Of a stretch of DNA of 64,000 nt, positions 7,909 through 16,354 are shown piece after piece. A program made the translations under genes and the position numbers. The stretch's first letter is position 1, and each line of letters starts with the position of its first letter. The stretch comes from CBDCVA01 sp965222935 [NCBI: Candidatus Latescibacterota bacterium] (lineage in GTDB: Bacteria; Latescibacterota; CBDCVA01), in the NCBI GenBank assembly GCA_965222935.1, contig CBDCVA010000002.1, positions 1,922,001-1,986,000 on the forward strand, given 5' to 3'. The notes under the pieces are model-generated. The model had not been told where the DNA came from, did no database searches, and worked only from the letters and a program-made list of their open reading frames with translations.

Positions 7909-9414
7909 ATGTCGCTAGCGGCGCATAGAGAAGACGGCGCTTTGGGGGCCGTTGTTTCCGATGGCATCGTCTCTGCTGAAGCGGAGCAGGAGCTGCTCGT
8001 CGGCGTCTCGGGGATTCGCGGGATCGTCGGGGCGGCGCTGACGGATAGCGTTGCCCATGACGTTGCGGTCGCGTTCGCGCGGGTCCACTGCCGCCAGTGG
8101 GGCCGCCGCCGCCGGAGCTTTCGCGTCGCGGATGATGTCGTCGTCGCGGATGATGGCCGGCCCTCGGGCGCCGAGTTGCGGCGCGCCGTGCTCGCGGGCT
8201 TGACTCTGGGCGGCGTGCGGGGTATCGACCTGGGCACCTGTCCGACGCCCGTCGTCAAGGGGGCTGTGGCTCGCGGTGCTTACGCCGGCGGTGTGATCGT
8301 CACGGCCAGCCACAACCCCCAGGCGTGGAACGGCCTCAAGCTCGTTCGCTCCGATGGGCAGTTCCTGAGCGAGGCCGAAGGCATGCGGGTCATCGAGGCC
8401 TCTGCGGTCGGACGGCGGAGGGCCATCGCTCCTGAAACGGGGGCTCCCGTCGCACCGGAGGCTCCGGTGATGGCCCATCGCGCCGACCTCATTCGCGCGG
8501 TGGACGCCGACCGCATTCGCCGCGCGGGCTTTCGCGTTGCGGTGGATGCTTGCAACGCCAGCGCCTCGGGCGCGGCGCCCGCACTCCTGCGCGAGTTGGG
8601 CTGCGAGGTGGTGGAGGTCTTCTGCGATGGCTCGGGTTTCTTTCCCCGCGAAGCGGAGCCTCTGCCCGAACACCTGGGCGCTCTCAGCGAGGCGGTCCGG
8701 AGCGAGGGCGCGGCGGTCGGTTTCGCGCTCGATCCCGACGGTGACCGCTGCGCGCTCGTCGCCGAGGACGGGAGGGTTCCGAGCGAGGAATGTACGCTGG
8801 CGCTGTGCGTGAGCCGCGTGCTGGAGCGGATGCCGGGCACCGTAGTGCTCAACACGGCGACATCGTACATGGCGGAAGCCTTGGCTGGGCGGAAAGGCTG
8901 CCGGGTCGTGCGCGCACCGGTGGGCGAGGTGCACGTCACCGACGCGATGCTCGCGCTGGAGGCCGTCATCGGCGGCGAGGGCAATGGCGGGGTCATCTGG
9001 CCGCCGGTGGGTCATTCGCGCGACGGGCTTGCTGCGATGGCGTTGGTGCTCGATCTGCTCGCGGTGGCGGAGCAGCCGCTCAGCGCGCTTCTGGCCGCAT
9101 TGCCGCCTTCACGGGTGGTCAAGCGCAAGGTGCCGGTGCCCCCCCGGGAGCGCGAAGCGGCGCTCGGGCGCATGGCAGCCGCCTACACGAGTTTCGTCCC
9201 CGAGCCCATCCCCGATGGCCGCAAATGGTGGCTTGGGGAGCGAGGGGCGCCGCCGTGGCTTCTGGCGCGTGCATCCCGTACGGAATCCGTCGTCCGTATC
9301 ATCGTCGAAAGCGCTGAGGAGGAGGAAGCGATGCGCCTGGCGGATGAAGCGGAACGTTACCTTCAAGTGCAAACCGATCCACACAGTACGGCTGCTGTTG
9401 CGGCAGCATCCTAG
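7909..9414 (+). CDS. Phosphohexomutase (phosphoglucosamine/phosphomannomutase family)
   Basis: Encodes 501 residues in the four-domain alpha-D-phosphohexomutase fold. The phosphoserine loop is TASHNPQAWNGLK with catalytic Ser134. The Mg site is DPDGDR (Asp275, 277, 279), the sugar-recognition loop is GGEGNGG, and the phosphate-binding end is RASRTESVVRIIVES, a variant of the usual RPSNTEP. It interconverts hexose-1- and 6-phosphates (glucosamine, mannose or glucose) in the cytoplasm. The N-terminus is about 28 residues longer than usual before LLVGVSGIRGIVG, so translation may start later. The ferredoxin gene begins 21 nt downstream, so it may be co-transcribed with the aldehyde oxidoreductase operon. 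Confidence 0.9.
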   Translation: MSLAAHREDGALGAVVSDGIVSAEAEQELLVGVSGIRGIVGAALTDSVAHDVAVAFARVHCRQWGRRRRSFRVADDVVVADDGRPSGAELRRAVLAGLTLGGVRGIDLGTCPTPVVKGAVARGAYAGGVIVTASHNPQAWNGLKLVRSDGQFLSEAEGMRVIEASAVGRRRAIAPETGAPVAPEAPVMAHRADLIRAVDADRIRRAGFRVAVDACNASASGAAPALLRELGCEVVEVFCDGSGFFPREAEPLPEHLGALSEAVRSEGAAVGFALDPDGDRCALVAEDGRVPSEECTLALCVSRVLERMPGTVVLNTATSYMAEALAGRKGCRVVRAPVGEVHVTDAMLALEAVIGGEGNGGVIWPPVGHSRDGLAAMALVLDLLAVAEQPLSALLAALPPSRVVKRKVPVPPREREAALGRMAAAYTSFVPEPIPDGRKWWLGERGAPPWLLARASRTESVVRIIVESAEEEEAMRLADEAERYLQVQTDPHSTAAVAAAS

Positions 9415-9435
9415 AGGAGGGGAGGGTAGAATCTC

Positions 9436-9921
9436 ATGCAGATGCTAATGGTCTACCCGGAGAAGTGCACGGCCTGCAAGATCTGCGAATTGGCGTGCTC
9501 CATCCAGAATTTCGAGGAGTTCAATCCGACCAAATCGCGGGTCCAGGTCTCCGTGTTCCTGGAAGAGGCATACTACCAGCCGGTGATGTGCAACCAGTGC
9601 GCCGGGGCGCCATGCGTGAAGGTCTGTCCGACGGAGGCCTTGGTGCGCGATCCCGAGTCGGGCGTTGTGGAGCTCATCGATCAGAAGTGCATCGGCTGCA
9701 AGATGTGCGTCCTCGCCTGCCCGTTCGGGGCCATGTCCTTCCACGGGACGAGCGGCCTGCCGGACAAGTGCGACTACTGCGGTGACGACGATCCGCAGTG
9801 CGCCGAGTACTGTCCGACGGACGCGATCGAGTGGGTGGATACCGACAGCGTGCAACTGGGCAAGTCCAAGGATTACACCGGACGCTTCGTGGAGTCCTAC
9901 AAGGAGGCGGTGGCCCAATGA
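9436..9921 (+). CDS. aorA: AorA-like polyferredoxin subunit of tungsten aldehyde oxidoreductase
   Basis: Encodes 161 residues with sixteen cysteines in four 4Fe-4S sets: C11/14/17/21, C52/55/60/64, C85/88/91/95 and C112/115/122/126. Size, four-cluster pattern and position directly before the AOR gene match AorA of Aromatoleum aromaticum. There the AorA subunits stack into an electron-conducting filament decorated by AorB, with AorC as terminal partner. The ribosome binding site is a strong AGGAGGGGAGGG. The stop overlaps the next start (ATGA). A HycB/DMSO-reductase-type ferredoxin is the broader family; the AorA assignment rests on context. Confidence 0.85.
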   Translation: MQMLMVYPEKCTACKICELACSIQNFEEFNPTKSRVQVSVFLEEAYYQPVMCNQCAGAPCVKVCPTEALVRDPESGVVELIDQKCIGCKMCVLACPFGAMSFHGTSGLPDKCDYCGDDDPQCAEYCPTDAIEWVDTDSVQLGKSKDYTGRFVESYKEAVAQ

Positions 9922-11765
9922 ACGGCTGGATAGGGAAGATTCTGCGCGTCAACCTGTCGAGCGGGGGCATAGCTGTCCAGGACATCGACACGGGCCTGGC
10001 GCGCCAATTTCTGGGCAGCCGTGGTCTGGCCGCGAAGCTGCTCTACGATGAGCTCGATCCCGATTGCGATCCCCTCGGGCCCGACAACAAGCTCATCTTC
10101 GGGACCGGGCCCCTGACGGGCACGGGCGCGACGCTTTCCGGGCGCTACACGGTGAGTTGCAAGTCACCGCTCACCGATGGCATCGGCTGCGCCAATTCGG
10201 GCGGCTACTTCGGACCGGAGATGAAGTTCGCCGGCTTCGATCTCATCGTCATCGAGGGCCGGGCTTCGGTCCCGGCCTACCTGTGGGTGATCGACGGCCG
10301 CGCGGAGCTTCGCAACGCCGAGCACATCTGGGGCAAGACCACATACGAGACCGAGGACGCGATCCTGGCGGAGACCGACCCCAACGCCAAGATCCTCGAG
10401 ATCGGCCCCGCAGGGGAGAAGCAAGTCCTGGTCGCCGCCATCATCAACGACAAGTCGCGTGCGGCGGGTCGTGGTGGCGTCGGCGCCGTGATGGGATCGA
10501 AGAACCTGAAAGCCATCGCGGTGCGCGGTCATGGGGGCGTTCAGGTGGCGGATAAGGCGGCGTTTCTGGGGGCGCTGGGCGCGGCGAACGAGAAGCTCTC
10601 GGCCCATCCGGTCACGATGCCCCGCACCGGCCCGATCCACGCCAAGGAACCCCAGGGAGGGGGCCTGGCCATCTATGGCACGCCGGTCTTGGTCAATATC
10701 GCCAACGAGTGCGGGATTCTGCCGACCTACAACTTCCAGCAGGGGACGTTCGAGAACGCCGACGACATCAGCGGCGAGACGATGGTCGAGCAGGTCATCG
10801 ACAGGAACAAGGGCTGCTTCGGCTGCCAGATCTCCTGCGCGCGGATCACGACGATCAAGCGGGGACGCTGGGCCGGCGAATCGGGCGAAGGCCCCGAATA
10901 CGAGAGCGGCTGGGCGCTCGGCGCCAATTGCGGCGTGAGCGACCTGGGCGAGGTCACCAAGGCCAATTACCTGTGCAACGAGCTCGGGATGGATACGATC
11001 AGCGCGGGCGGGACCGTGGCCTGTGCGATGGAGCTCTACGAGCGCGGCTACATCTCCGAGAGCGAGGTCGGGCGTCCCTTGCGTTTCGGCGACGGCGAGG
11101 CGCTGGTCGAGATGATCGAGAAGATGGGCCGCCGCGAGGGCTTTGGTGACGTGCTGGCGATGGGGTCCTACCGCATGGCCCGGAAGTACGGCCATCCGGA
11201 GCTGTTCATGGGGGTGCGTAAGCAGGAGTTCGCGGCTTACGATCCGCGCGGCGCGCAAGGCATGGGCCTGGGCTACGCCACGAGCAACCGGGGCGCCTGC
11301 CACCTCAAGGGCTACACGATCGCGCCGGAGATCCTGGGCATCCCCGAGAAGATCGACCCCCTCGTCACCGAGGGCAAGGCCTTCTGGCAGTTCGCCTTCC
11401 AGAACGTCACGGCCGCGTTCGATTCCAGTGGCATCTGTCTTTTCACCACCTTCGGCATGGGGGCTGACGAGTTGGCGCCCCAGGTGTCGGCCGCCATCGG
11501 AGACGAGGTCTCGGTCGACGAGTTGGTGCAGATCGGGGAGCGCATCTGGAACGTCGAGCGGCTGTTCAACATGCGCGTCGACTTGGGGGGCAGCGAGGAT
11601 ACGTTGCCCGACCGCATCCTCAAGGACGGACTGCCTGCCGGAGCAGCGAAGGGCGAGACGGTCCGTCTGGGTGAGATGCTGCCCGAGTACTACGAGCTTC
11701 GCGGCTGGAACGCCCAGGGCGAACCGACCTCCGAGAAGCTGCAGGACCTGGGGCTCGCGACCTGA
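9918..11765 (+). CDS. aorB: Tungsten-dependent aldehyde:ferredoxin oxidoreductase, catalytic subunit
   Basis: Encodes 615 residues. The start is the ATG overlapping the aorA stop, with AAGGAGGCGG upstream. The N-terminal tungstopterin-binding domain has GTGPLTGTGATLSGRYTVS and a SGGYFGPEMKFAGFD segment. The 4Fe-4S cysteines are in GCFGCQISCARI, with the fourth in DSSGICLFTTFG, spacing typical of AOR. It oxidises aldehydes to acids (and can reduce acids at low potential) in the cytoplasm, passing electrons through AorA. The tungstate importer, MoeA and MoaA genes downstream support tungsten and pterin use. FOR or WOR substrate classes cannot be excluded from sequence alone. Confidence 0.93.
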   Translation: MNGWIGKILRVNLSSGGIAVQDIDTGLARQFLGSRGLAAKLLYDELDPDCDPLGPDNKLIFGTGPLTGTGATLSGRYTVSCKSPLTDGIGCANSGGYFGPEMKFAGFDLIVIEGRASVPAYLWVIDGRAELRNAEHIWGKTTYETEDAILAETDPNAKILEIGPAGEKQVLVAAIINDKSRAAGRGGVGAVMGSKNLKAIAVRGHGGVQVADKAAFLGALGAANEKLSAHPVTMPRTGPIHAKEPQGGGLAIYGTPVLVNIANECGILPTYNFQQGTFENADDISGETMVEQVIDRNKGCFGCQISCARITTIKRGRWAGESGEGPEYESGWALGANCGVSDLGEVTKANYLCNELGMDTISAGGTVACAMELYERGYISESEVGRPLRFGDGEALVEMIEKMGRREGFGDVLAMGSYRMARKYGHPELFMGVRKQEFAAYDPRGAQGMGLGYATSNRGACHLKGYTIAPEILGIPEKIDPLVTEGKAFWQFAFQNVTAAFDSSGICLFTTFGMGADELAPQVSAAIGDEVSVDELVQIGERIWNVERLFNMRVDLGGSEDTLPDRILKDGLPAGAAKGETVRLGEMLPEYYELRGWNAQGEPTSEKLQDLGLAT

Positions 11766-11781
11766 GGGGGGAGGCCCGTCC

Positions 11782-13035
11782 ATGCAGCACGTGATCATCG
11801 GAAACTCGTCCGCGGCCATCACGGCCATCGAGACCATCCGGCGCTATGATCAGGCCGCGGACGTGTCCGTGATCTGGGACGAGAACGGTAAACGTCCGTA
11901 CAACCCCACGGTCATCACTCACATGATCGGGGGGCACGTCCACAGCCAGGACGGGCGCTACCTGCGCGGCGAGGGCTACTACGAGCGGATGCGCGTCGAG
12001 CTTTTGGCGGGGAGTCCGGCCAAGGCGGTCCGCCCCGATCTGGGCGTCGTGGAGCTTGCCGACGGTCGCCGGGTGCCCTATGACCGGTGCCTCGTGGCCA
12101 CCGGCGCCGCCCCCGCTATCCCGCCCATCGAAGGCATGGACCCCGCGAAGGCGCATGTCGTGCGCACGCTTGCCGACGGCGATAAGCTGATCGGCATGGG
12201 CGGTCGTGGGGTGAAAGCCGTCGTGCTGGGCGGTGGGCTCGTCGGGATCGAGACGGCCAACGCCCTTTGCGAGTTGGGCTGCGAGGTGGCGCTCATCGAG
12301 ATGCTGCCCCAGATCATGCCCCGCGCTCTGGACGTCACGGCTGCGGGCATCGCCCAGAGCGTCATGGAGGAGCACGGCATCCGGGTCATGACGAGCGAGC
12401 GCGTGGAATCGGTCGGCGAGAAGTCCGATGGGACGTGGGAGGTCAGGGTGGCCTCCGGCGAGACCCTCGCGTGCGATGTCGTGGTCATGGCCGTTGGGGT
12501 GCGGCCGCGCGTGGAGGTGCTGGAGGGCTCCGGCGCGGAGTTGGGGTCCGGCATCGTCGTGGACGAACGGCAACAGACGACCCTCCCGGGCGTGTATGCC
12601 GCGGGCGACGTGGCCGAGGCGCGCGATTTCTTCACCGGCGAGCGCGTCGTGGCCGGCGTCATTCCCGAGGCGGTCGCGCAGGCCGAAGTGGCCGCGTCGA
12701 ACATGGTGGGGCGCGATCACCGCTCCATCGGCGTGGTGAGCGAGAACGGGATGACCTTCTTCGAAAGCCACGCCGCCAGCGTGGGCGTCCTCGAAACGGG
12801 CGATGGCGATGGCTGGCAGGAGTTCACCCTGCACGAGCCCGATCAGAAGCGGTACCGCAAGTTGATCGTGAACGATGGCCGGCTGGTCGGCGCGGTCTTC
12901 TTCAACCACCTCGAACCCTTCGGTGCCTACGTGTCGGTTCTCAAGAGCAAGCTCGATCTGGACGGTCACTTGAACGAACTCGCCAGGGGGCAGATCACTT
13001 ACGCCCACTGGATGCAGTGGGCCGGGAGGCAGTAG
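11782..13035 (+). CDS. aorC: FAD/NAD(P)-dependent subunit of the aldehyde oxidoreductase
   Basis: Encodes 417 residues of the pyridine nucleotide-disulfide oxidoreductase fold. The N-terminal FAD site is HVIIGNSSAAITAIETIR. The NAD site is VVLGGGLVGIETANAL (about 152-167) and the second FAD contact is GVYAAGDVAEARDFF. There is no redox-active CxxxxC pair, so it is not a disulfide reductase. The AorC subunit of A. aromaticum connects the AorAB electron wire to NAD+, and this gene fits that place 16 nt after aorB. The ribosome binding site is GGGGGGAGG. The C-terminal 120 residues resemble those of NirB/rubredoxin-reductase-like proteins. Confidence 0.88.
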   Translation: MQHVIIGNSSAAITAIETIRRYDQAADVSVIWDENGKRPYNPTVITHMIGGHVHSQDGRYLRGEGYYERMRVELLAGSPAKAVRPDLGVVELADGRRVPYDRCLVATGAAPAIPPIEGMDPAKAHVVRTLADGDKLIGMGGRGVKAVVLGGGLVGIETANALCELGCEVALIEMLPQIMPRALDVTAAGIAQSVMEEHGIRVMTSERVESVGEKSDGTWEVRVASGETLACDVVVMAVGVRPRVEVLEGSGAELGSGIVVDERQQTTLPGVYAAGDVAEARDFFTGERVVAGVIPEAVAQAEVAASNMVGRDHRSIGVVSENGMTFFESHAASVGVLETGDGDGWQEFTLHEPDQKRYRKLIVNDGRLVGAVFFNHLEPFGAYVSVLKSKLDLDGHLNELARGQITYAHWMQWAGRQ

Positions 13036-13349
13036 GCAGCGCGTCCGGCGCTGAGGCGCGGCGGTTCGTCTTCAACCTCGTCACCTTGGAGGGAGCGCTG
13101 GCCGACCTGGGCGATCTGGCGCGCACGCTGGGCGGTAGCGCGGTCGTCATCGAGCGGGATCGTGCCGCCGCACGCGTTGATTTTCGCTCCCCGAGGGGCG
13201 ACGCGATGATCGCCGTCGAGGAACGGGCGGTCGAGGACCATCCCCTCGCTCGGATGGGCCCTGTCACGGCCGTGGAGATGACCCTGCAAGGCGTGGGCGA
13301 GGACTTGGCAGCCCGCGTCCGCGTTCGTTTCATGACGGGCGGTGGGTGA
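13017..13349 (+). CDS. Unknown small protein of the aor operon
   Basis: About 110 residues; I do not recognise the family. The frame opens with GTG at 13017, inside the aorC 3' end (19-nt overlap). No good Shine-Dalgarno supports that start, so the true N-terminus may be near VFNLVTLEG. The composition is a credible soluble alpha/beta protein with a charged helix (GALADLGDLARTLGG) and strands such as SAVVIERD and AEMTLQG-like. Position between aorC and the MoaD-like gene suggests a maturation, assembly or regulatory role, which is inference only. Confidence 0.55.
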   Translation: MGREAVGSASGAEARRFVFNLVTLEGALADLGDLARTLGGSAVVIERDRAAARVDFRSPRGDAMIAVEERAVEDHPLARMGPVTAVEMTLQGVGEDLAARVRVRFMTGGG

Positions 13350-13437
13350 GAGGCAAGAGAGCATTTTACCCCACGCTCGATGTGCCATGAGATCGACCGC
13401 GAAACCTGATCCCATCGCTTGGATCGAAGGAGGACCG

Positions 13438-13521
13438 ATGTCAGCGCGACCCGTGGCCGGCGTTTTCGGCGCCGAAGCCCCGCTAGCCCACAGAGTGCTA
13501 GAGAATGTGAGCGTCCAGTGA
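13438..13521 (+). CDS. 27-residue mini-ORF coupled to the MoaD-like gene
   Basis: ATG at 13438 has a near-perfect ribosome binding site (AAGGAGGACCG). The 27-codon frame begins MSARPVAGVFGAEAPLAH and ends VSVQ. Its stop (13519-13521) overlaps the GTG start of the MoaD-like gene (GTGA), which has no Shine-Dalgarno of its own. The likely job is translational coupling; whether the peptide itself matters is unknown. Confidence 0.5.
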   Translation: MSARPVAGVFGAEAPLAHRVLENVSVQ

Positions 13522-13763
13522 CGGTTCAAGTCAAGCTTTTCGCTTCTCTCACAAAATTCCTCCCGGCCAACGCCAAGCGCAAGGCCGCGACGATCAACGT
13601 GCCCGACCCGGCGACGGTTGGAACGATCCTCCAGCAGCTCAACATTCCGGAGGGCGTGACGGCCGTGCTACTCGTCAACGGTCGCCAGGCGAAGGTGGAT
13701 ACCGAGCTCTCGGCGGACGACACCGTCAGCATCTTTCCGCCCGTAGCGGGTGGGCGTCCGTAG
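13518..13763 (+). CDS. MoaD/ThiS-family ubiquitin-like sulfur carrier
   Basis: 81 residues from the GTG at 13518, chosen because the beta-grasp fold starts at once (TVQVKLFASLTKFLP). The end FPPVAGGRP carries the family Gly-Gly, but followed by Arg-Pro instead of being terminal. MoaD donates sulfur to make molybdopterin through a C-terminal thiocarboxylate, so the extra two residues would need trimming or signal a different role. In A. aromaticum a MoaD-like AorD is encoded with aorABC, and this gene is the counterpart by context. It is coupled to the mini-ORF upstream; tupA follows after 34 nt. Confidence 0.85.
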   Translation: MTVQVKLFASLTKFLPANAKRKAATINVPDPATVGTILQQLNIPEGVTAVLLVNGRQAKVDTELSADDTVSIFPPVAGGRP

Positions 13764-13797
13764 GACACTTTTGCGCCCGGCCTGGCTGAGCGGGGGC

Positions 13798-14619
13798 ATG
13801 TGCCTTCGGGTCAGTCTCGGGCTGGCGGCGCTCATCGGAGCCCAGGCGGTTTGGGCGGATGTCGCTCTCGCCAGGAGCACCATCCGGCTTGCCACCACGA
13901 CCAGCACGATGGCCTCCGGTCTCCTGGACGCCATCCTGCCCGCCTTCGAACGGGAGTGGGGGGCCAGGGTTGATGTCATCGCCGTCGGGACCGGAAAAGC
14001 TCTCAGGCTGGCTCAGCACGGCGACGTGGACGCCGTCCTGGTCCATGCGCCCGCCGATGAGAAGATGTTCGTCGAGGAGGGCCACGGCGTCAACCGGCGC
14101 CGTGTGATGGCGAACGACTTCGTCATCGTCGGTCCGCCCGCCGATCCCGCCGCCGTCAGCCGCGCTCCCGATGCGGCGGAAGCCTTCTCGAGAATCGCTT
14201 GGGGGGAATACCCCTTCGTCTCGCGGGGCGACCGGTCCGGCACGCATATCAAGGAACGGGCGGTCTGGCGCAGTGCGAAGGTTGATCCGGAGGGCGAATG
14301 GTATCTCGAGGCGGGCCAGGGCATGGGCGGGGTGCTTCAGATGGCCGATCAGCTCATGGCTTACACGCTCGCCGATCGCGGGACCGTCCTGGCCTATCGC
14401 GGCAAGATGAGGCTCGTCGCACTGTTCGAAGACGATCCGGCCCTGGACAACCCCTATAGCATCATCGCGACCCATCCCGCCCGCTGGCCGGGCGTCAATT
14501 ACATGGGCGCGATGCTCCTCATCGGCTGGCTCACCTCCCCCGATGGGCAGGAGCGGATCGGTCAGTTTCGCAAGGGTGACGAAGTGCTCTTCCGGCCCAC
14601 GGCGCTCCCGGAGCCGTAG
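13798..14619 (+). CDS. tupA: Tungstate ABC transporter substrate-binding protein
   Basis: 273 residues from the ATG at 13798; an upstream GTG at 13750 is possible but has no ribosome binding site. Residues 1-25 form a Sec signal peptide ending AVWA or VALA. The mature protein opens with the oxyanion-binding TTTST motif (T33-T37), the hallmark of TupA/WtpA-like tungstate binders. It is a periplasmic binding protein with very high tungstate selectivity in characterised members. It is followed by its permease (13 nt) and ATPase, and lies in the aldehyde oxidoreductase/cofactor operon. Confidence 0.93.
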   Translation: MCLRVSLGLAALIGAQAVWADVALARSTIRLATTTSTMASGLLDAILPAFEREWGARVDVIAVGTGKALRLAQHGDVDAVLVHAPADEKMFVEEGHGVNRRRVMANDFVIVGPPADPAAVSRAPDAAEAFSRIAWGEYPFVSRGDRSGTHIKERAVWRSAKVDPEGEWYLEAGQGMGGVLQMADQLMAYTLADRGTVLAYRGKMRLVALFEDDPALDNPYSIIATHPARWPGVNYMGAMLLIGWLTSPDGQERIGQFRKGDEVLFRPTALPEP

Positions 14620-14632
14620 CGCCTTCGGCTTC

Positions 14633-15322
14633 ATGGGGTTCCTGCTCGAAGGGCTATGGGAGGCCGTCCGCCTATTGGTCAGCGCCGATGCCGAGCTCCT
14701 GAGCATCGTCGCGACCTCGCTCGTCGTCGCCACGGCGGGCTCGGTGCTGGCCACCGCCGTCGGGCTTCCCCTCGGCTTATGGTGCGGCATAGCGGAGTTC
14801 CGCGGCCGCCGCGTCGTCGCCACGACCCTCAACACGCTCTTGGCGCTCCCGACGGTCGTCGTGGGGCTCATCGCCTACGCGCTGTGCACCCGGCGCGGTC
14901 TCCTGGGTCCCTTTGGCCTTCTGTACGCGCGCTCGGGTATGATCCTGGGCGAGGCGATCCTCGCAATGCCCATCGTCGCGGCCCTCTCGATGGCCGCCGC
15001 ACGCAGCGCCGATCCACGCATTCGCCTGACCGCGTTGGGGATGGGCGCGACGGCCTGGCAGGCGGGCTGGACGCTGGCGCTGGAGAGCCGGAGGGCGCTC
15101 GTGGCGGCGGTGACGGCGGCGTTCGGGAGGCTGATCGCCGAAGTGGGCATCGCCATGATGGTCGGCGGTAACATTCGCGGCTCGACGCGCACCATGACCA
15201 CGGCCATCGCGCTCGAAACCGCTCGCGGCGAGTTCGGCCTGGGGTTTGCCCTGGGCATCGTTCTCTTGACGGTTGCCTTCGGCATCAATATCCTCGTTCA
15301 GGTACTGGAGGGCCGCACGTGA
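14633..15322 (+). CDS. tupB: Tungstate ABC transporter permease
   Basis: 229 residues from the ATG at 14633. Five to six hydrophobic segments are visible, among them LLSIVATSLVVATAG and ALPTVVVGLIAYALC. The cytoplasmic ABC-contact loop is EAILAMPIVAALSMAAARS followed by ALGMGATAWQAGWTL, the EAA-type region of TupB. A conserved tail, FGRLIAEVGIAMMVGGNIRG, is typical of tungstate permeases. The stop overlaps the tupC start by 4 nt (GTGA), so the two subunits are translationally coupled. Confidence 0.92.
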   Translation: MGFLLEGLWEAVRLLVSADAELLSIVATSLVVATAGSVLATAVGLPLGLWCGIAEFRGRRVVATTLNTLLALPTVVVGLIAYALCTRRGLLGPFGLLYARSGMILGEAILAMPIVAALSMAAARSADPRIRLTALGMGATAWQAGWTLALESRRALVAAVTAAFGRLIAEVGIAMMVGGNIRGSTRTMTTAIALETARGEFGLGFALGIVLLTVAFGINILVQVLEGRT

Positions 15323-16353
15323 GCCATAGTCCACAGTCCGGCGGCGCACCGGCCGTCGAGATCGAGGGCCTTCGCGCGGGCTACGGCGAGGGTCGGGATG
15401 TCGTGGCGGTCGAGACGCTGCGCATCGCCCGGGCTCGGGTCGCCGCCGTCCTCGGCTCCAACGGGGCGGGTAAGTCCACGCTGTTACGGTGCCTGGCGTT
15501 ATTGCACAGGCCCAGGGCGGGCGCGCTCGGCTTGTGGGGCAGCGATCCCTACGCATCCCGAAGCGCACTCCTTTCGGCCAGGCGTCGGCTGGCGCTGGTG
15601 GCGCAGGACCCCTACCTCCTGCGCGGCAACGTGTTCGGTAACGTGGCCTATGGCCTGAGGGTGCGGGGCATGCCCCGGCGGACGTGGGCCGGGCGCGTCG
15701 AGGAGACACTAGGGCGCCTGGACCTGGCGGGCTATGGTGAACGGGATAGCCGTGAGCTCTCGGGCGGCGAAGAGCAGCGCGTGGCGCTCGCGCGGGCGCT
15801 TGCGCCCTCGCCCGAGCTTCTGATCCTGGACGAGCCGACGGCCCAGGTGGACCGCGCGCGCGCGCCCCTGATAGTCCGGCTCCTTCGCGAACTGGCGGGG
15901 GCGGGGACGACCGTCATCCTGGCCACGCACGACCTGGGGCTTGCGGCCCAGGTGGCGGACGACATCATCCACCTGCGCGAGGGGCGCGTGGTCGAGGGCG
16001 CCGCCGCCAACGTCTTCAGCGGTGAGGCCGACGAGTGCGAAGGGCAGCCCGTCGTCCGGCTGGAGGGCGGCCCCGATCTCCAGGTGGTGGGGCATCACCA
16101 GGGCCGCACGTCGGTCGCCATCGACCCGGCCGAGATCGTGGTCTCCCTCGATCCCCTGGTCTCCAGCGCCCGCAACTCGCTCCAGGGCCGCGTGGTTGAT
16201 ATCGCCGAGCAGGACGGCCAAGTACATCTTGGGGTGGATTGCGGCCTGCGGCTTTTATCGGTGGTCACGCGCCGCTCGTTCGAGGAGTTGGGCCTGACTT
16301 TGGGTTCGGAAGTCCATCTGACGTTCAAGGCTTCAGCGGTGAAAGTGTGGTGA
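15319..16353 (+). CDS. tupC: Tungstate ABC transporter ATP-binding protein with Mop/TOBE domain
   Basis: 344 residues. Walker A is GSNGAGKST (about 52-60), the signature is LSGGEEQRVALARAL, Walker B is LLILDEP and the switch His lies in LATHDLG. Residues from about 275 form a C-terminal Mop/TOBE oxyanion-binding domain (SARNSLQGRVVDIAEQDG, TRRSFEELGL). Such domains bind molybdate or tungstate and can shut the importer when the cell is replete. GTG start overlaps tupB; moeA starts 1 nt after the stop. Confidence 0.92.
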   Translation: MSHSPQSGGAPAVEIEGLRAGYGEGRDVVAVETLRIARARVAAVLGSNGAGKSTLLRCLALLHRPRAGALGLWGSDPYASRSALLSARRRLALVAQDPYLLRGNVFGNVAYGLRVRGMPRRTWAGRVEETLGRLDLAGYGERDSRELSGGEEQRVALARALAPSPELLILDEPTAQVDRARAPLIVRLLRELAGAGTTVILATHDLGLAAQVADDIIHLREGRVVEGAAANVFSGEADECEGQPVVRLEGGPDLQVVGHHQGRTSVAIDPAEIVVSLDPLVSSARNSLQGRVVDIAEQDGQVHLGVDCGLRLLSVVTRRSFEELGLTLGSEVHLTFKASAVKVW

Positions 16354-16354
16354 G

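Noticed and set aside
7852-7917. 19-codon ORF ahead of the phosphohexomutase
   Set aside because: Its ribosome site touches the ATG with no spacing and its stop does not overlap the next start in the way seen for the three accepted mini-ORFs.
10164-11837. 557-codon minus-strand frame opposite aorB
   Set aside because: Antisense artefact of GC-rich coding DNA; aorB has all family motifs.
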